A stretch of DNA of 11,039 nucleotides, from NCBI GenBank assembly GCA_002343545.1, contig DDRA01000017.1, positions 26,780-37,818 of the forward strand, written 5' to 3'. Positions 1 through 7,004 of this stretch are shown here, piece after piece. The position numbers were made by a program, and so were the translations under genes. Positions within the stretch are counted from its first letter, which is position 1; every line of letters begins with the position of its first letter. A model generated the notes under the pieces. The model was not told the DNA's origin. It searched no databases and was given only the letters and a program-made list of their open reading frames with translations. The stretch is from Bacteriovoracaceae bacterium UBA2428 (lineage in GTDB: Bacteria; Bdellovibrionota; UBA2428).

Positions 1-941
1 ATGTTCCCGTGAAGGCTCGTCCCGAAGAAGGCCGCCGACCCGGCGATGACCGCGGCGACGCCGCCGAGATCGTTTTCGTCGCGGATCCGCGCGCGAGGTC
101 CGAGCGTCGGGAGCAGCGAGGCGAGCACTTCGCGGTCCCCGTGGCTGGCGACCTGTCCGATGGGGATCGCGTGAATTTCGAGGTCCTGACTTTCGGCCAC
201 CCGGCGCAGGGCTTGGGCGATCCGCGTGGGATCGATCCGTCGGGCGCTTTTGGATCCGACTTGAAAGCTGAGATAGCGGGGGCCCGTCGAGACTTTGCGC
301 GGCCAGAGCGCCGCGAGCGAGTGGGCCGAGTCGGGACTCAGCTGCACCTTCGGCAGGTCCAAGTGAGACAGGCTCTTGCGATCGCGGACGGAGGCGAAGG
401 CCGAAAGCTCCACGCTGCGACGGACGAAGGCGCGGTGTTCGGGCAGGAACTTGTCGAGGTCCGATCCCCCGACGGCGTTGAAGGCGACGCGAGTCTGGGG
501 CGTCAGCTCTTCCGGCTGCGGAGCATGGGGGAAAGGCGACGGGAGGCCGTAGCGTCGGGCGAGGCGACGCTCCAGTCCTCGGTATCCGAAGATCCTACGG
601 AAAGCGCGGTACCCGAAGAGGGCGAGCGGCGATTCGATGTAGTCCGCGTGCAGGTCGCCAATGCGGGAGCAAAGGAGCGCGCCGCCGGACAGCACGACGG
701 CCGAGCGCGGATAGCGCGCAAGGTCTTGGCGCAATCGCGAAAGGGGCCGGCAAGGGACGCCGCCTTGCGACGTGAGGTCGGCTTCGATGAGGGCGTAGTG
801 CGCGATCTCGACGCCGCCCGTCGGCCAGGTCGCTTGGCGCCGCCGCAGGGCGTCCTCGAGCAAGCGCGGGAAAAGCACGTCTCCGTAGTTGAAACGGTCG
901 AAGGCCCCTACGCTCGCGATGAACAAATCACTCAACGGCAT
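1..941 (-). CDS. Polysaccharide pyruvyl transferase family protein (3' end cut by window)
   Basis: Read on the minus strand this is an open frame of 313 codons that runs off the left edge, so the C-terminus is missing. The N-terminus carries the family-type glycine/aspartate motif FNYGD (residues 17-21), a VLSGGALL strand-turn lies near residue 88, and the last visible residues are GTSLHGN (about 307-313). That matches the conserved (R/S)xHG segment of the PF04230 family (CsaB/WcaK-like). Known members move pyruvate from PEP to a sugar, or make related transfers, on cell-wall or exopolysaccharide units in the cytoplasm. Its place beside glycosyltransferases and a flippase suggests it adds an acidic ketal to the repeat unit. 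Start choice: ATG at 941-939, but AAGGAG directly abuts this ATG. A TTG two codons in (935-933) would have a normal 6-nt spacing and is a real alternative. The acceptor sugar cannot be read from the sequence. Confidence 0.82.
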   Translation of the reverse strand, partial: MPLSDLFIASVGAFDRFNYGDVLFPRLLEDALRRRQATWPTGGVEIAHYALIEADLTSQGGVPCRPLSRLRQDLARYPRSAVVLSGGALLCSRIGDLHADYIESPLALFGYRAFRRIFGYRGLERRLARRYGLPSPFPHAPQPEELTPQTRVAFNAVGGSDLDKFLPEHRAFVRRSVELSAFASVRDRKSLSHLDLPKVQLSPDSAHSLAALWPRKVSTGPRYLSFQVGSKSARRIDPTRIAQALRRVAESQDLEIHAIPIGQVASHGDREVLASLLPTLGPRARIRDENDLGGVAAVIAGSAAFFGTSLHGN

Positions 942-984
942 CTCCTTTGGAAGCGTCGACGCCCCCGATTTCAGTCTAACGGCA

Positions 985-1022
985 GACTTCGAGCCTGGGT
1001 AGGGCTGGACTCGGTCGAAGTC
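985..1022. repeat. 8-bp perfect inverted repeat in a divergent intergenic gap
   Basis: GACTTCGA at 985-992 and its exact reverse complement TCGAAGTC at 1015-1022 are separated by 22 bases. They sit in the middle of the 125-bp gap between the divergent pyruvyl transferase and RCC1 lipoprotein genes. The arm centres are 30 bp apart, close to three helical turns, which would suit a dimeric DNA-binding protein. A transcript hairpin is the alternative. No convincing sigma-70 promoter was recognised beside it. Confidence 0.4.
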
Positions 1023-1066
1023 CTGAACGCAATCTTCATTTTTTCGCGGGCCGGAAGCATCCGATA

Positions 1067-2821
1067 ATGGACGGAGTGCCGCACTTCGCGTTCAGAACGT
1101 TTTGCCTGACGCTCCTCGGGGGGCTGGCCGGCTGCGGGCTTTTGAACGGCTTCCGGGAGAACCTCGCGGCGCCCGCGATCGCGCTCGCTTCGGGGCAGCG
1201 TAACCCTTGGGTCGACGATACGGTTCGTTTTCTCGTCACCCTTCCGAAGCGCGAAGAATTCGGCCACGCCGACTTTCTCGAGGTTTTCGACGCGGCCGAG
1301 TGCCAAGGTAACATCGTCGCCACGGTGACGGAGGGGCTCGAAGCGGAAACGGTCGAGGCGTCGGTCGGCGGCCGCTCGCTCGGAAAGCTGACCTATTCGG
1401 CGCGCATCCGTCGTCACGCGGGCGCGGCGCTCTGCTCGAGCCAGTCGCCCACCGTCAGCCAGCGCTCCGCGGTCTACGAGAGGGTGACGGGAGTCATCAC
1501 GGCTTCCGCCGACGATGCCGTCAGCATGGACGAGTCGAGCCAAGTGTTGGTGCGTCCGCTGGGCGTGGCGATTTACGGCGACGCTTCTTTTCCGAGCAAC
1601 ATCGAGACGCCGGGGACCTTTGCGTCCTTGTCTTTGGGCTACCAGTTTACGTGCGGCATCACCTCGGCGGGCGAGCTGAAGTGCTGGGGCGCCAACGAAG
1701 CCGGGCAGATCGGCGACGGCTCGCTCACCGGCCGCCTCGTCCCGACGAGCGTCGGCAGCGGCTACGAGTCCGTCGATCTGGGCACCTCGCATGGGTGCGC
1801 GATCAAGACCAACGGGGATCTCTACTGCTGGGGCCTGAACGATTACGGTCAGGTGGGCGACGGCTCGCAGACCAACCGCTCGCTTCCGACCCTCATCGGA
1901 TCCGGTTACGCTTCGGTGTCGGTGGCGGCCTTCCATACTTGCGCCGTCACGACGGGAGGGCAGCTCGAGTGCTGGGGCCGCAACGACGTCGGCGCGCTGG
2001 GCGACGGAAGCTACGTCGATCGGCACGTTCCGACCCTGGTCGGAGCCGGCTACGCCTCGGTCTCCGCGGGGTCGTACCACACGTGCGCCATCACGACGGG
2101 CCAGCAACTGCGTTGTTGGGGTTCGAACGGGAACGGGCAGGTCGGCGACAACTCGACCACGCAGCGGAACGCGCCCGTCGTCGTCGGCGCGGGCTACGCT
2201 TCGGTGAACCTCGGCAACTCGCACTCTTGTGCCCTGACTACGGGCGGTGACCTCCGTTGCTGGGGTTACAACGCTTTCGGCCAAGTCTACAACGGCACGA
2301 CGACCTCGCGCCGCACGCCGGGGCTCGTCGGCAGCGGCTACGCTTCGATCTCTTCGGGCGCGCACCATTCCTGCGCGCGCAAGAACGACGGACGTCTCTT
2401 CTGTTGGGGCGTGAACGGATTCGGTCAGGTGGGCGACGGCACGACGACGAGTCATGCGACGCCCGTCGAGATTCTCCCGTCCATCGATTTTATCGACACG
2501 GGCTACTACCACAACTGCGTGCTCTCGGGCGGCAAGCCGAAGTGTTGGGGCGGCAACGGGGCCGGTCGTCTCGGCGACGCGTCGACGATCGATCGTTACT
2601 ACCCGCCGAAAGACCCGAACTCCGGAAGCTGCGTCGTGCTCGCGACGAGTTCGAACTTGTACGGGGCCACTTGCACGTGCGACGGCTTCGTTTGCGCCTT
2701 GCAGGTCAGCGCCCGCACCTATACTTCTCCGAAGGGGTGGGTGACCTATACGGTTCGCGACGGCAGCGGCAACTACACGGCTTCGGGGGCGCTGACGGTA
2801 AGCATCAGGGATATCCCTTAA
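1067..2821 (+). CDS. RCC1-repeat lipoprotein with seven-bladed propeller
   Basis: The 584-residue protein begins with a lipoprotein signal: a hydrophobic stretch ending in lipobox LAGC, with the lipidated Cys at residue 23. Residues 24-183 form a domain I do not recognise. Residues 184 to about 518 hold seven RCC1 repeats of 48 residues, each with the pattern C-(8-9 residues)-CWGxNxxG followed by GDGS or a variant. Seven repeats fit a closed RCC1-type beta-propeller. Each blade has a Cys pair, which could form a disulfide in an exported protein. The tail (519-584) holds four clustered Cys and looks beta-rich. The role is unknown: bacterial RCC1 proteins are usually binding scaffolds, and there is no evidence for nucleotide exchange activity. 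Start at ATG 1067 has GGAAG nine bases upstream; GTG at 1076 would also keep the signal. The gene is divergent from the pyruvyl transferase and overlaps the 3' end of the GT2 gene by 17 bp. Surface or outer-membrane location is inferred from the lipobox. Confidence 0.9.
   Translation: MDGVPHFAFRTFCLTLLGGLAGCGLLNGFRENLAAPAIALASGQRNPWVDDTVRFLVTLPKREEFGHADFLEVFDAAECQGNIVATVTEGLEAETVEASVGGRSLGKLTYSARIRRHAGAALCSSQSPTVSQRSAVYERVTGVITASADDAVSMDESSQVLVRPLGVAIYGDASFPSNIETPGTFASLSLGYQFTCGITSAGELKCWGANEAGQIGDGSLTGRLVPTSVGSGYESVDLGTSHGCAIKTNGDLYCWGLNDYGQVGDGSQTNRSLPTLIGSGYASVSVAAFHTCAVTTGGQLECWGRNDVGALGDGSYVDRHVPTLVGAGYASVSAGSYHTCAITTGQQLRCWGSNGNGQVGDNSTTQRNAPVVVGAGYASVNLGNSHSCALTTGGDLRCWGYNAFGQVYNGTTTSRRTPGLVGSGYASISSGAHHSCARKNDGRLFCWGVNGFGQVGDGTTTSHATPVEILPSIDFIDTGYYHNCVLSGGKPKCWGGNGAGRLGDASTIDRYYPPKDPNSGSCVVLATSSNLYGATCTCDGFVCALQVSARTYTSPKGWVTYTVRDGSGNYTASGALTVSIRDIP
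1616..2620 (+). repeat. Seven coding tandem repeats with 144-bp period (RCC1 blades)
   Basis: Units begin at 1616, 1760, 1904, 2048, 2192, 2336 and 2480, exactly 144 bp apart, so each blade is 48 codons. Most units open with a codon run for GYAS-V/I. The last unit lost one codon between its two Cys codons and is the most diverged. The DNA copies differ at many positions, so this is an old protein repeat, not a recent satellite or CRISPR array. Confidence 0.85.
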
Positions 2822-3758
2822 CGCCGACCGAGTCCGGCAGCCCGGGGACCGCGAGCGAGCGGCCCGCGAGATCGTCTTTGACGAGTTGCACGAGCGCCGC
2901 CGCTTCTTCCCGTCGTCCGCGAAGCGCGTAGAAGGCGGCGCGGGCGAGAAGGCTGAGGATCAGGTTCGGCCGGAAGGCCGGGTAGTATTTTCGGAAGAGC
3001 CAAAGGTGCGAGCGAAAGAGGAGCCTCGTCGTTCGGGGATTGCGGCGCCGGAGCCCGGTGCTGAGGCCCTCGTGGTGGAGGACGCGAAGGTTCCGATCGC
3101 AGAGCGAGGGGTAGCCCCGCCGCGCGATCCCCAGGCACCAATCCGCTTCTTCCCCGTAGAGAAAGTATCCTTCCGGCATGGGGCCCCATTCGGAGAGACG
3201 TCCCGCGCGGAAAAGCATGAAGGCTCCCACGACGTAGTCGACCCGCCGATAGCGGCGCGACGGGGAAAAAACTCGGAAGCGTCGTCCGCGCCCCAGCGCC
3301 GCGATGCGCCCGAGCCAGGGGAGGATCCGTCCCCCTTCGGATTGCACGACGTCGGGTCGGTCGTAGTGGCAGACGCAAGCTCCGAGCGGCCCCACCTTGC
3401 CACGGCGTTCGAGCGCCCGGAGTGATTCGAGGGCCTGCGCGGAAAGCTCGGGATTCGGTAGCACGAGATCCGGGTTCAAGAGAAAAACGGGGGCCTCGTC
3501 GGCCGCTTCGGCGCGAACGAGACGGAAGAGTGCGTTGCAGCCCGCCGCGAAGCCGCCGTTCGCGTCGGAGCGATGGAGCTCGGCGTTTCCGGGCGTGGCC
3601 GAAAGTCCCTGGCGGAGGCGCTCGAAATTCTCGGAGCTCGAGGCGTTGTCCCAAATGAGGATGCGCGCCTCGAATCCGTTTTGGCGGGTGATCGAGGCGA
3701 CGGCTTCGAGCGTGGCTTCCGGCGTATTGTAATGGACGATGAGGAAGTAGGCTTTCAT
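2805..3758 (-). CDS. GT2-family glycosyltransferase (rhamnosyltransferase-like)
   Basis: This 317-residue cytoplasmic or membrane-associated GT-A glycosyltransferase should add a sugar from a nucleotide donor to the lipid-linked repeat unit. Visible motifs in order are: N-terminal strand FLIVHYN followed by PEATLEAVASI; DNAS (37-40), the nucleotide-binding Asp turn; NGGFAAGCN (67-75); LLNPDL (93-98), the metal-binding DxD-equivalent; VVGAFMLF (176-183); GEEADWC (202-208), the usual acceptor-side catalytic acid region; and HHEG (228-231). This order is typical of WbbL/rhamnosyltransferase-like GT2 proteins, but donor and linkage cannot be assigned. The start ATG overlaps the murJ-family stop codon as ATGA (3758-3755), with GAAGG seven bases upstream, so translation is probably coupled to the flippase. 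A longer in-frame extension upstream lies inside the flippase gene and is not used. The 3' end overlaps the RCC1 gene by 17 bp. Confidence 0.9.
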   Translation of the reverse strand: MKAYFLIVHYNTPEATLEAVASITRQNGFEARILIWDNASSSENFERLRQGLSATPGNAELHRSDANGGFAAGCNALFRLVRAEAADEAPVFLLNPDLVLPNPELSAQALESLRALERRGKVGPLGACVCHYDRPDVVQSEGGRILPWLGRIAALGRGRRFRVFSPSRRYRRVDYVVGAFMLFRAGRLSEWGPMPEGYFLYGEEADWCLGIARRGYPSLCDRNLRVLHHEGLSTGLRRRNPRTTRLLFRSHLWLFRKYYPAFRPNLILSLLARAAFYALRGRREEAAALVQLVKDDLAGRSLAVPGLPDSVGVKGYP

Positions 3759-5320
3759 TCGCGAGCCTTCGCGCCCCGAAGTCGACGGAGCGCCAAGTAG
3801 AGTCCTCCGTAGGCGGCCGAAAAAAGGGCGACGCGAAGGGCGGCGTGGAAGAAGCTTCCCGTGACCGCGGCGAGGGGGAGCGTCCTCGCCAAGAGGGCCG
3901 CCAGCGCCCCGATCGCGGCCTGACGGCCGAACTCGGCGAGCGGCAATCCGACGCGCCATCCGACTTGCCGGACGAGGAAATGGAGCAAGAGGGCGCTTTC
4001 CAAAAGGATCGAGAGCGTCGTCGCCGCGATGAGGCTCTCGCCGCGGTTCGGTCCGAAGCCGAAGCCCGTCCATTCGCGGGTCAGAACGAGCGCGGCCACG
4101 ACGTAGCCGGCGCCCCGAAGCGTCGAGGTCCACGCCGCGACCTTCGTTTGGCCGGTCGTGTAGAAGTAGGTGCTCACGAGGCGGTTCAGATTCTGGGCGG
4201 GCACGGCCCATCCGAGGCCCCAAAGTAGCGCCGAGATGAGCGCGGCTTCCGGGGCGGAGAGACGCCCCCCCTGCAACACGAGCGTGACGGACTCTCCCGC
4301 GAAGACCGTAAAGAGAAACCCGAAGTAGGCCAGGTAAGGGGCCGATTTCGCGAGCGACGCGCGGATGCGGGAAGCGATGTAGCCGCGCTCCGCGTGACGG
4401 GCGAGGTCGGCCAGATCGGCCGACGAGATGGCTTGGCCGAGGACTTGGAGCGGGAGCATCGAGACGAACTGCGCGTAGGCGATCGACGCGACCGTACCGA
4501 CCGCGAGCGTGCTGGCCGTGTAGATTTCGAAGAAGGACGCGAGTTGGATCGAGGTGCGCGCCGCGAGCAGCTGCCGCGCGTTCGTCAACATGACCTTCGT
4601 TTCCGGCAGCACGCCTTTCGTGCGGCGATAGCGACCGAGACTCGACGCGGACTTCGCGAAGAGGATGCCGAACATGAGCAGGCTGCCCGCGAGATACGCG
4701 CTACCGAGCACGAAGGGCATCCGGGCCTCGACGAGCTCGTGGCCGAAGCCGAGGAGAACGGCGATCATGACGAGGTTCCAGAAGAAAGGACCGAGGTTCG
4801 ACAGGACGTAGCGTCGTTGGGCGAGCAGAACGGACTGGGCCCAGGCGCTGAGGCACCAGAAGGCGACGCCCCAAATCGTCCAGCGGAAAAGCGTCGTGGT
4901 CCGGACCCGGGTCTCGGCGTCGAAGCCCGGCGTCAGGGCTTCGATGATCGCGCCCGAAAAGACGGACATCGCGACGACGATGAAGAGGGTCGCCGCGGCG
5001 ATGATCGCGAGGCTCTGCCAAGCGAGCGTTCGCTTCGTCTCGGCCGAAGCTTCCGAGTCCCCGAGCTTGCCGTAGACCGAAACGAAACTGGCCGGAATGA
5101 TCCCTTCGCCGATCAAGTTCTGGAGGATCTGCGGGATGCGAATGGCGGCCCGGTAGACGTCGGCCATGCCCGAGGCCCCGAGGTAGTGGGCGAGCAGTCG
5201 CTCCCGAACGAGCCCCGCGATCCGGCTGGTCAAGATGCCCGTCGCGACGAGGGCCGCCGATCCTCCTCGTCTTAAGCGTGCGGTAAGACTGGAATCCGGC
5301 ATCTTCGGTAAAGATACCAT
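3755..5320 (-). CDS. murJ: MurJ/MviN-family lipid-linked oligosaccharide flippase
   Basis: This 521-residue polytopic inner-membrane protein has about 14 hydrophobic segments and is close to the 511 residues of E. coli MurJ. The N-terminal signature aligns without gaps: SRIAGLVRE matches E. coli SRVLGFARD (R18 and R24 kept), GMADVY keeps D39, and the GEG turn matches AEG. The Arg equivalent to R52 is Gln, and the YADR motif containing R270 reads YAQF. Both are reported as essential in E. coli MurJ. The protein belongs to the MOP superfamily and flips lipid-linked sugars outward. In this locus it probably acts as the Wzx-like flippase for the polysaccharide unit and not as the housekeeping lipid II flippase (inference). 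Start ATG 5320 is preceded by AAAAGG with a 3-base gap. ATG 5302 is possible. A TTG at 5374 would lie over a candidate -35 and is less likely. It overlaps the downstream GT2 gene as ATGA and is divergent from the initiating transferase. Confidence 0.88.
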   Translation of the reverse strand: MVSLPKMPDSSLTARLRRGGSAALVATGILTSRIAGLVRERLLAHYLGASGMADVYRAAIRIPQILQNLIGEGIIPASFVSVYGKLGDSEASAETKRTLAWQSLAIIAAATLFIVVAMSVFSGAIIEALTPGFDAETRVRTTTLFRWTIWGVAFWCLSAWAQSVLLAQRRYVLSNLGPFFWNLVMIAVLLGFGHELVEARMPFVLGSAYLAGSLLMFGILFAKSASSLGRYRRTKGVLPETKVMLTNARQLLAARTSIQLASFFEIYTASTLAVGTVASIAYAQFVSMLPLQVLGQAISSADLADLARHAERGYIASRIRASLAKSAPYLAYFGFLFTVFAGESVTLVLQGGRLSAPEAALISALLWGLGWAVPAQNLNRLVSTYFYTTGQTKVAAWTSTLRGAGYVVAALVLTREWTGFGFGPNRGESLIAATTLSILLESALLLHFLVRQVGWRVGLPLAEFGRQAAIGALAALLARTLPLAAVTGSFFHAALRVALFSAAYGGLYLALRRLRGAKARE

Positions 5321-5345
5321 GAGCCTTTTGGGTCCCGCGCCGAGA

Positions 5346-5374
5346 ACTTTGGTGCGCCGCCTCAAGGTCGTCAA
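5346..5374 (-). promoter_or_regulatory. Candidate sigma-70-type promoter for the flippase-GT2 pair
   Basis: On the minus strand TTGACG (5374-5369) is followed after 17 bases by CAAAGT (5351-5346). The -35 matches consensus at five of six positions, the -10 only at three. Initiation near 5340 would give a leader of about 20 bases before ATG 5320. It lies in the 74-bp divergent gap. Weak support. Confidence 0.3.
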
Positions 5375-5394
5375 AAAACTGCCGATAAGAAAGT

Positions 5395-6192
5395 ATGACT
5401 AAGAAAGCCTCGGCTTTCGTACTCGGAAGCGGTCCGCGCGATCGGGCCCGTCGACTGATGCGACTCTTCGCCGACCCGGGCCTCGAGGCCTCGATGGGCG
5501 AAGAGGCGGATCTGCGCACGGAGCTTTTCCTCCGGAGTCTCGAGCTCGCGTACCTCGAGGAGCGGGCCCGCGCTTACGCGCCCCTCAAGATGCTGATCGA
5601 TTTTGTCGGCGCCTTCGCGTTGTTGGTCGCGTTGAGTCCGATCTTGTTCGTTTGCGCTTTGCTGACCAAGTTGGAGCAGCCGTGGGAGCCCGTTTTCTTC
5701 CTGCAGTGGCGTTTGGGCCACCGGGCCAAGCCTTTCCGTATCTTCAAGTTCCGTACGATGCGCCCGGCGCGCGAAACCGCTTCGCACGGCAAGCCGCTCG
5801 CGAAGGAAGATCACGAGTATCGGGTCACGAAGCTCGGGGCTTTCCTGCGCAAGTACAAACTCGACGAGTTGCCGCAGCTCTTTAACGTGCTCTCGGGCAG
5901 CATGTCCCTCATCGGCCCGCGTCCGCTTTCGCTTTTCGATTCGGCCTCGATCGATCCGAAGTACTACAACCGCTACGCGGTCCGTCCCGGCATGACGGGG
6001 CTTTGGCAGTCCCGCCATTCCTCGTTCTCGGACGGGGAGTTAAAGCTGCGTCTGGATTGCGAGTACGCCGAGAGAATCGGCTTCCGGATCGACGTCGAGA
6101 TCGTGCTCTCCACCATTCCCATGGTCTTGCGGGGGGAAGAGCGGTCGAACGCCGCGCGTCCCGGACGGACCGGCCGCGATCGCGCCGCCTAA
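5395..6192 (+). CDS. Bacterial sugar transferase (initiating polyprenyl-phosphate phosphoglycosyl transferase, ExoY/PglC-like)
   Basis: This 265-residue monotopic membrane enzyme moves a sugar-1-phosphate from a nucleotide sugar onto undecaprenyl phosphate, the first step of repeat-unit assembly. One hydrophobic segment (about 66-90) contains Ser-Pro at 81-82, matching the re-entrant helix kink of PglC-type enzymes. The catalytic core follows with [18 protein letters not shown] (105-122), the Asp-Glu catalytic dyad in LDELPQL (D157, E158), MSLIGPRP (170-177) and RPGMTGLWQ (197-205). The first 60 residues are charged, soluble-looking and not recognised. It lacks the four N-terminal membrane helices and nucleotide-binding domain of WcaJ/WbaP. 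The start ATG 5395 has only a weak AAGAAAG one base upstream. The TAA stop overlaps the TAG of the convergent WecG-type gene (6189-6192). The sugar is not predictable from the sequence. Confidence 0.93.
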   Translation: MTKKASAFVLGSGPRDRARRLMRLFADPGLEASMGEEADLRTELFLRSLELAYLEERARAYAPLKMLIDFVGAFALLVALSPILFVCALLTKLEQPWEPVFFLQWRLGHRAKPFRIFKFRTMRPARETASHGKPLAKEDHEYRVTKLGAFLRKYKLDELPQLFNVLSGSMSLIGPRPLSLFDSASIDPKYYNRYAVRPGMTGLWQSRHSSFSDGELKLRLDCEYAERIGFRIDVEIVLSTIPMVLRGEERSNAARPGRTGRDRAA

Positions 6193-6950
6193 GCGTTGCG
6201 CGAGCCGAAGCGGGCCTTGATTCGGTCGACGAAATAGTAGGGAAAAAAGCGAAGATCGCGCCCCAAATAACGCCCGATCATCCGCCGCGGATTCTGGAAA
6301 AGGCGGTAAGCCCATTCGACGCCGAAGCGGTTCATCCACGCGGGGGCGCGTCTTTCGTAGCCCGCCCAGAAATTCAAGGTCGCGCCGACGCAAAGGTAAG
6401 TGCGCGGCCGCGCGGAGGCTTGGCGGAGGGCCCGCGCGAAGTCGAGCTGCTTCGGGAAAGAGACGCCGATCACGACGAAGTCCGGATCCGACGCGAGGAC
6501 CTCGTCCACGTAGCGCCGGATTTGCGCGGGGTCTTTTTCGTACCCGAAGGGTGGGCTGAGCGTTCCAACAATTTGGATCCCGGGCCAACGATCGTGCGCG
6601 AATTTTTTGGCGCGCTCGCAAAGCTCCGCCGTCTCTCCGCCGAACAAAAAGACTCGACGTCGTTCCGTCTGGCGGCTCCGCGCCAAAAGCCTTTCGCAAA
6701 GCTCGACCCCGGGTACGTAGCTTTCGAAGGCGGGGCCGAAGAGGCGGCTTAGGAGAAAAACCACACGCGAATCCAGGACATGGTGCTCTGCGTCTAGGTA
6801 GGCCTCGCGAAGGGCGGGGCTTTCGTGAACGAGAACGAGGTGATCGACGTTGGGCGTTAAGACGATGCCGGGATGAGAGAGAATATGTCCAATCAAGGCT
6901 TCCACGCGCCCATTTGAGACGGGAATCCCCAGAAGCCGGCTCGCTCGCAT
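6189..6950 (-). CDS. WecG/TagA/CpsF-family glycosyltransferase (GT26)
   Basis: This 253-residue protein has the usual length for GT26 enzymes (WecG UDP-ManNAcA transferase, TagA ManNAc transferase, CpsF). They add the second sugar to a polyprenyl-linked acceptor at the inner face of the membrane. The signatures are LLGIPVSN at the N-terminus, LTPNVDHL with T32 and N34, the catalytic-type Asp D60, YVPGVEL, VFLFGGE, VVIGVSFPKQ, FWAGYERRAPAW, and the C-terminal GVEWAYRLFQNPRRMIGRYL, which is the family's membrane- and product-binding tail. The usual Asp-Gly after the first motif is Asp-Ser (60-61). It should act right after the initiating transferase, whose gene converges on it with a 4-bp overlap. 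The start ATG 6948-6950 lies within a 7-bp inverted repeat. TTTAGG lies eight bases upstream and AGGA two bases upstream. The donor sugar is unknown. Confidence 0.9.
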   Translation of the reverse strand: MRASRLLGIPVSNGRVEALIGHILSHPGIVLTPNVDHLVLVHESPALREAYLDAEHHVLDSRVVFLLSRLFGPAFESYVPGVELCERLLARSRQTERRRVFLFGGETAELCERAKKFAHDRWPGIQIVGTLSPPFGYEKDPAQIRRYVDEVLASDPDFVVIGVSFPKQLDFARALRQASARPRTYLCVGATLNFWAGYERRAPAWMNRFGVEWAYRLFQNPRRMIGRYLGRDLRFFPYYFVDRIKARFGSRNA

Positions 6951-6970
6951 TTCCTACGCCTAAAGGAAAT
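6949..6970 (-). promoter_or_regulatory. Inverted repeat covering the start of the WecG-type gene
   Basis: ATTTCCT (6949-6955) and AGGAAAT (6964-6970) form a perfect 7-bp inverted repeat with an 8-base spacer. In the minus-strand transcript this is a hairpin whose 3' arm, AGGAAAU, carries Shine-Dalgarno-like bases and the first two bases of the AUG. Its loop holds UUAGG. It lies in the 54-bp divergent gap to the wzz-like gene, so it could equally be a DNA operator acting on both genes. Function is inferred. Confidence 0.45.
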
Positions 6971-7004
6971 CTTCACGAGCGTCGATAAGAAGGACGTGTT
7001 GGGA

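Noticed and set aside
9..1067. Long + strand open frame over the pyruvyl transferase gene
   Set aside because: The opposite strand encodes a recognisable PF04230 protein with family motifs. The + frame is Arg/Gly/Glu-rich and low in hydrophobic residues, typical of a shadow.
971..2512. 513-codon open frame antisense to the RCC1 lipoprotein gene
   Set aside because: It lies opposite a clear lipoprotein with repeats, is Arg/Val/Ala-rich, and its own weak periodicity merely mirrors the 144-bp repeats of the sense gene. High G+C explains the lack of stops.
1616..2620. Regular repeats as a CRISPR-like or satellite array
   Set aside because: Units are 144 bp, fully coding, diverged between copies and translate to RCC1 blades, with no short identical repeats separated by spacers.
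4394..5275. 293-codon + strand frame opposite the flippase
   Set aside because: Very charged Arg/Glu/Asp-rich translation mirrors membrane helices on the other strand; there is no domain and no ribosome site.
5321..5374. N-terminal extension of the flippase from a TTG at 5374
   Set aside because: The extra 18 residues are basic and unlike the family N-terminus, there is no ribosome site, and the TTG lies within the candidate -35 element.
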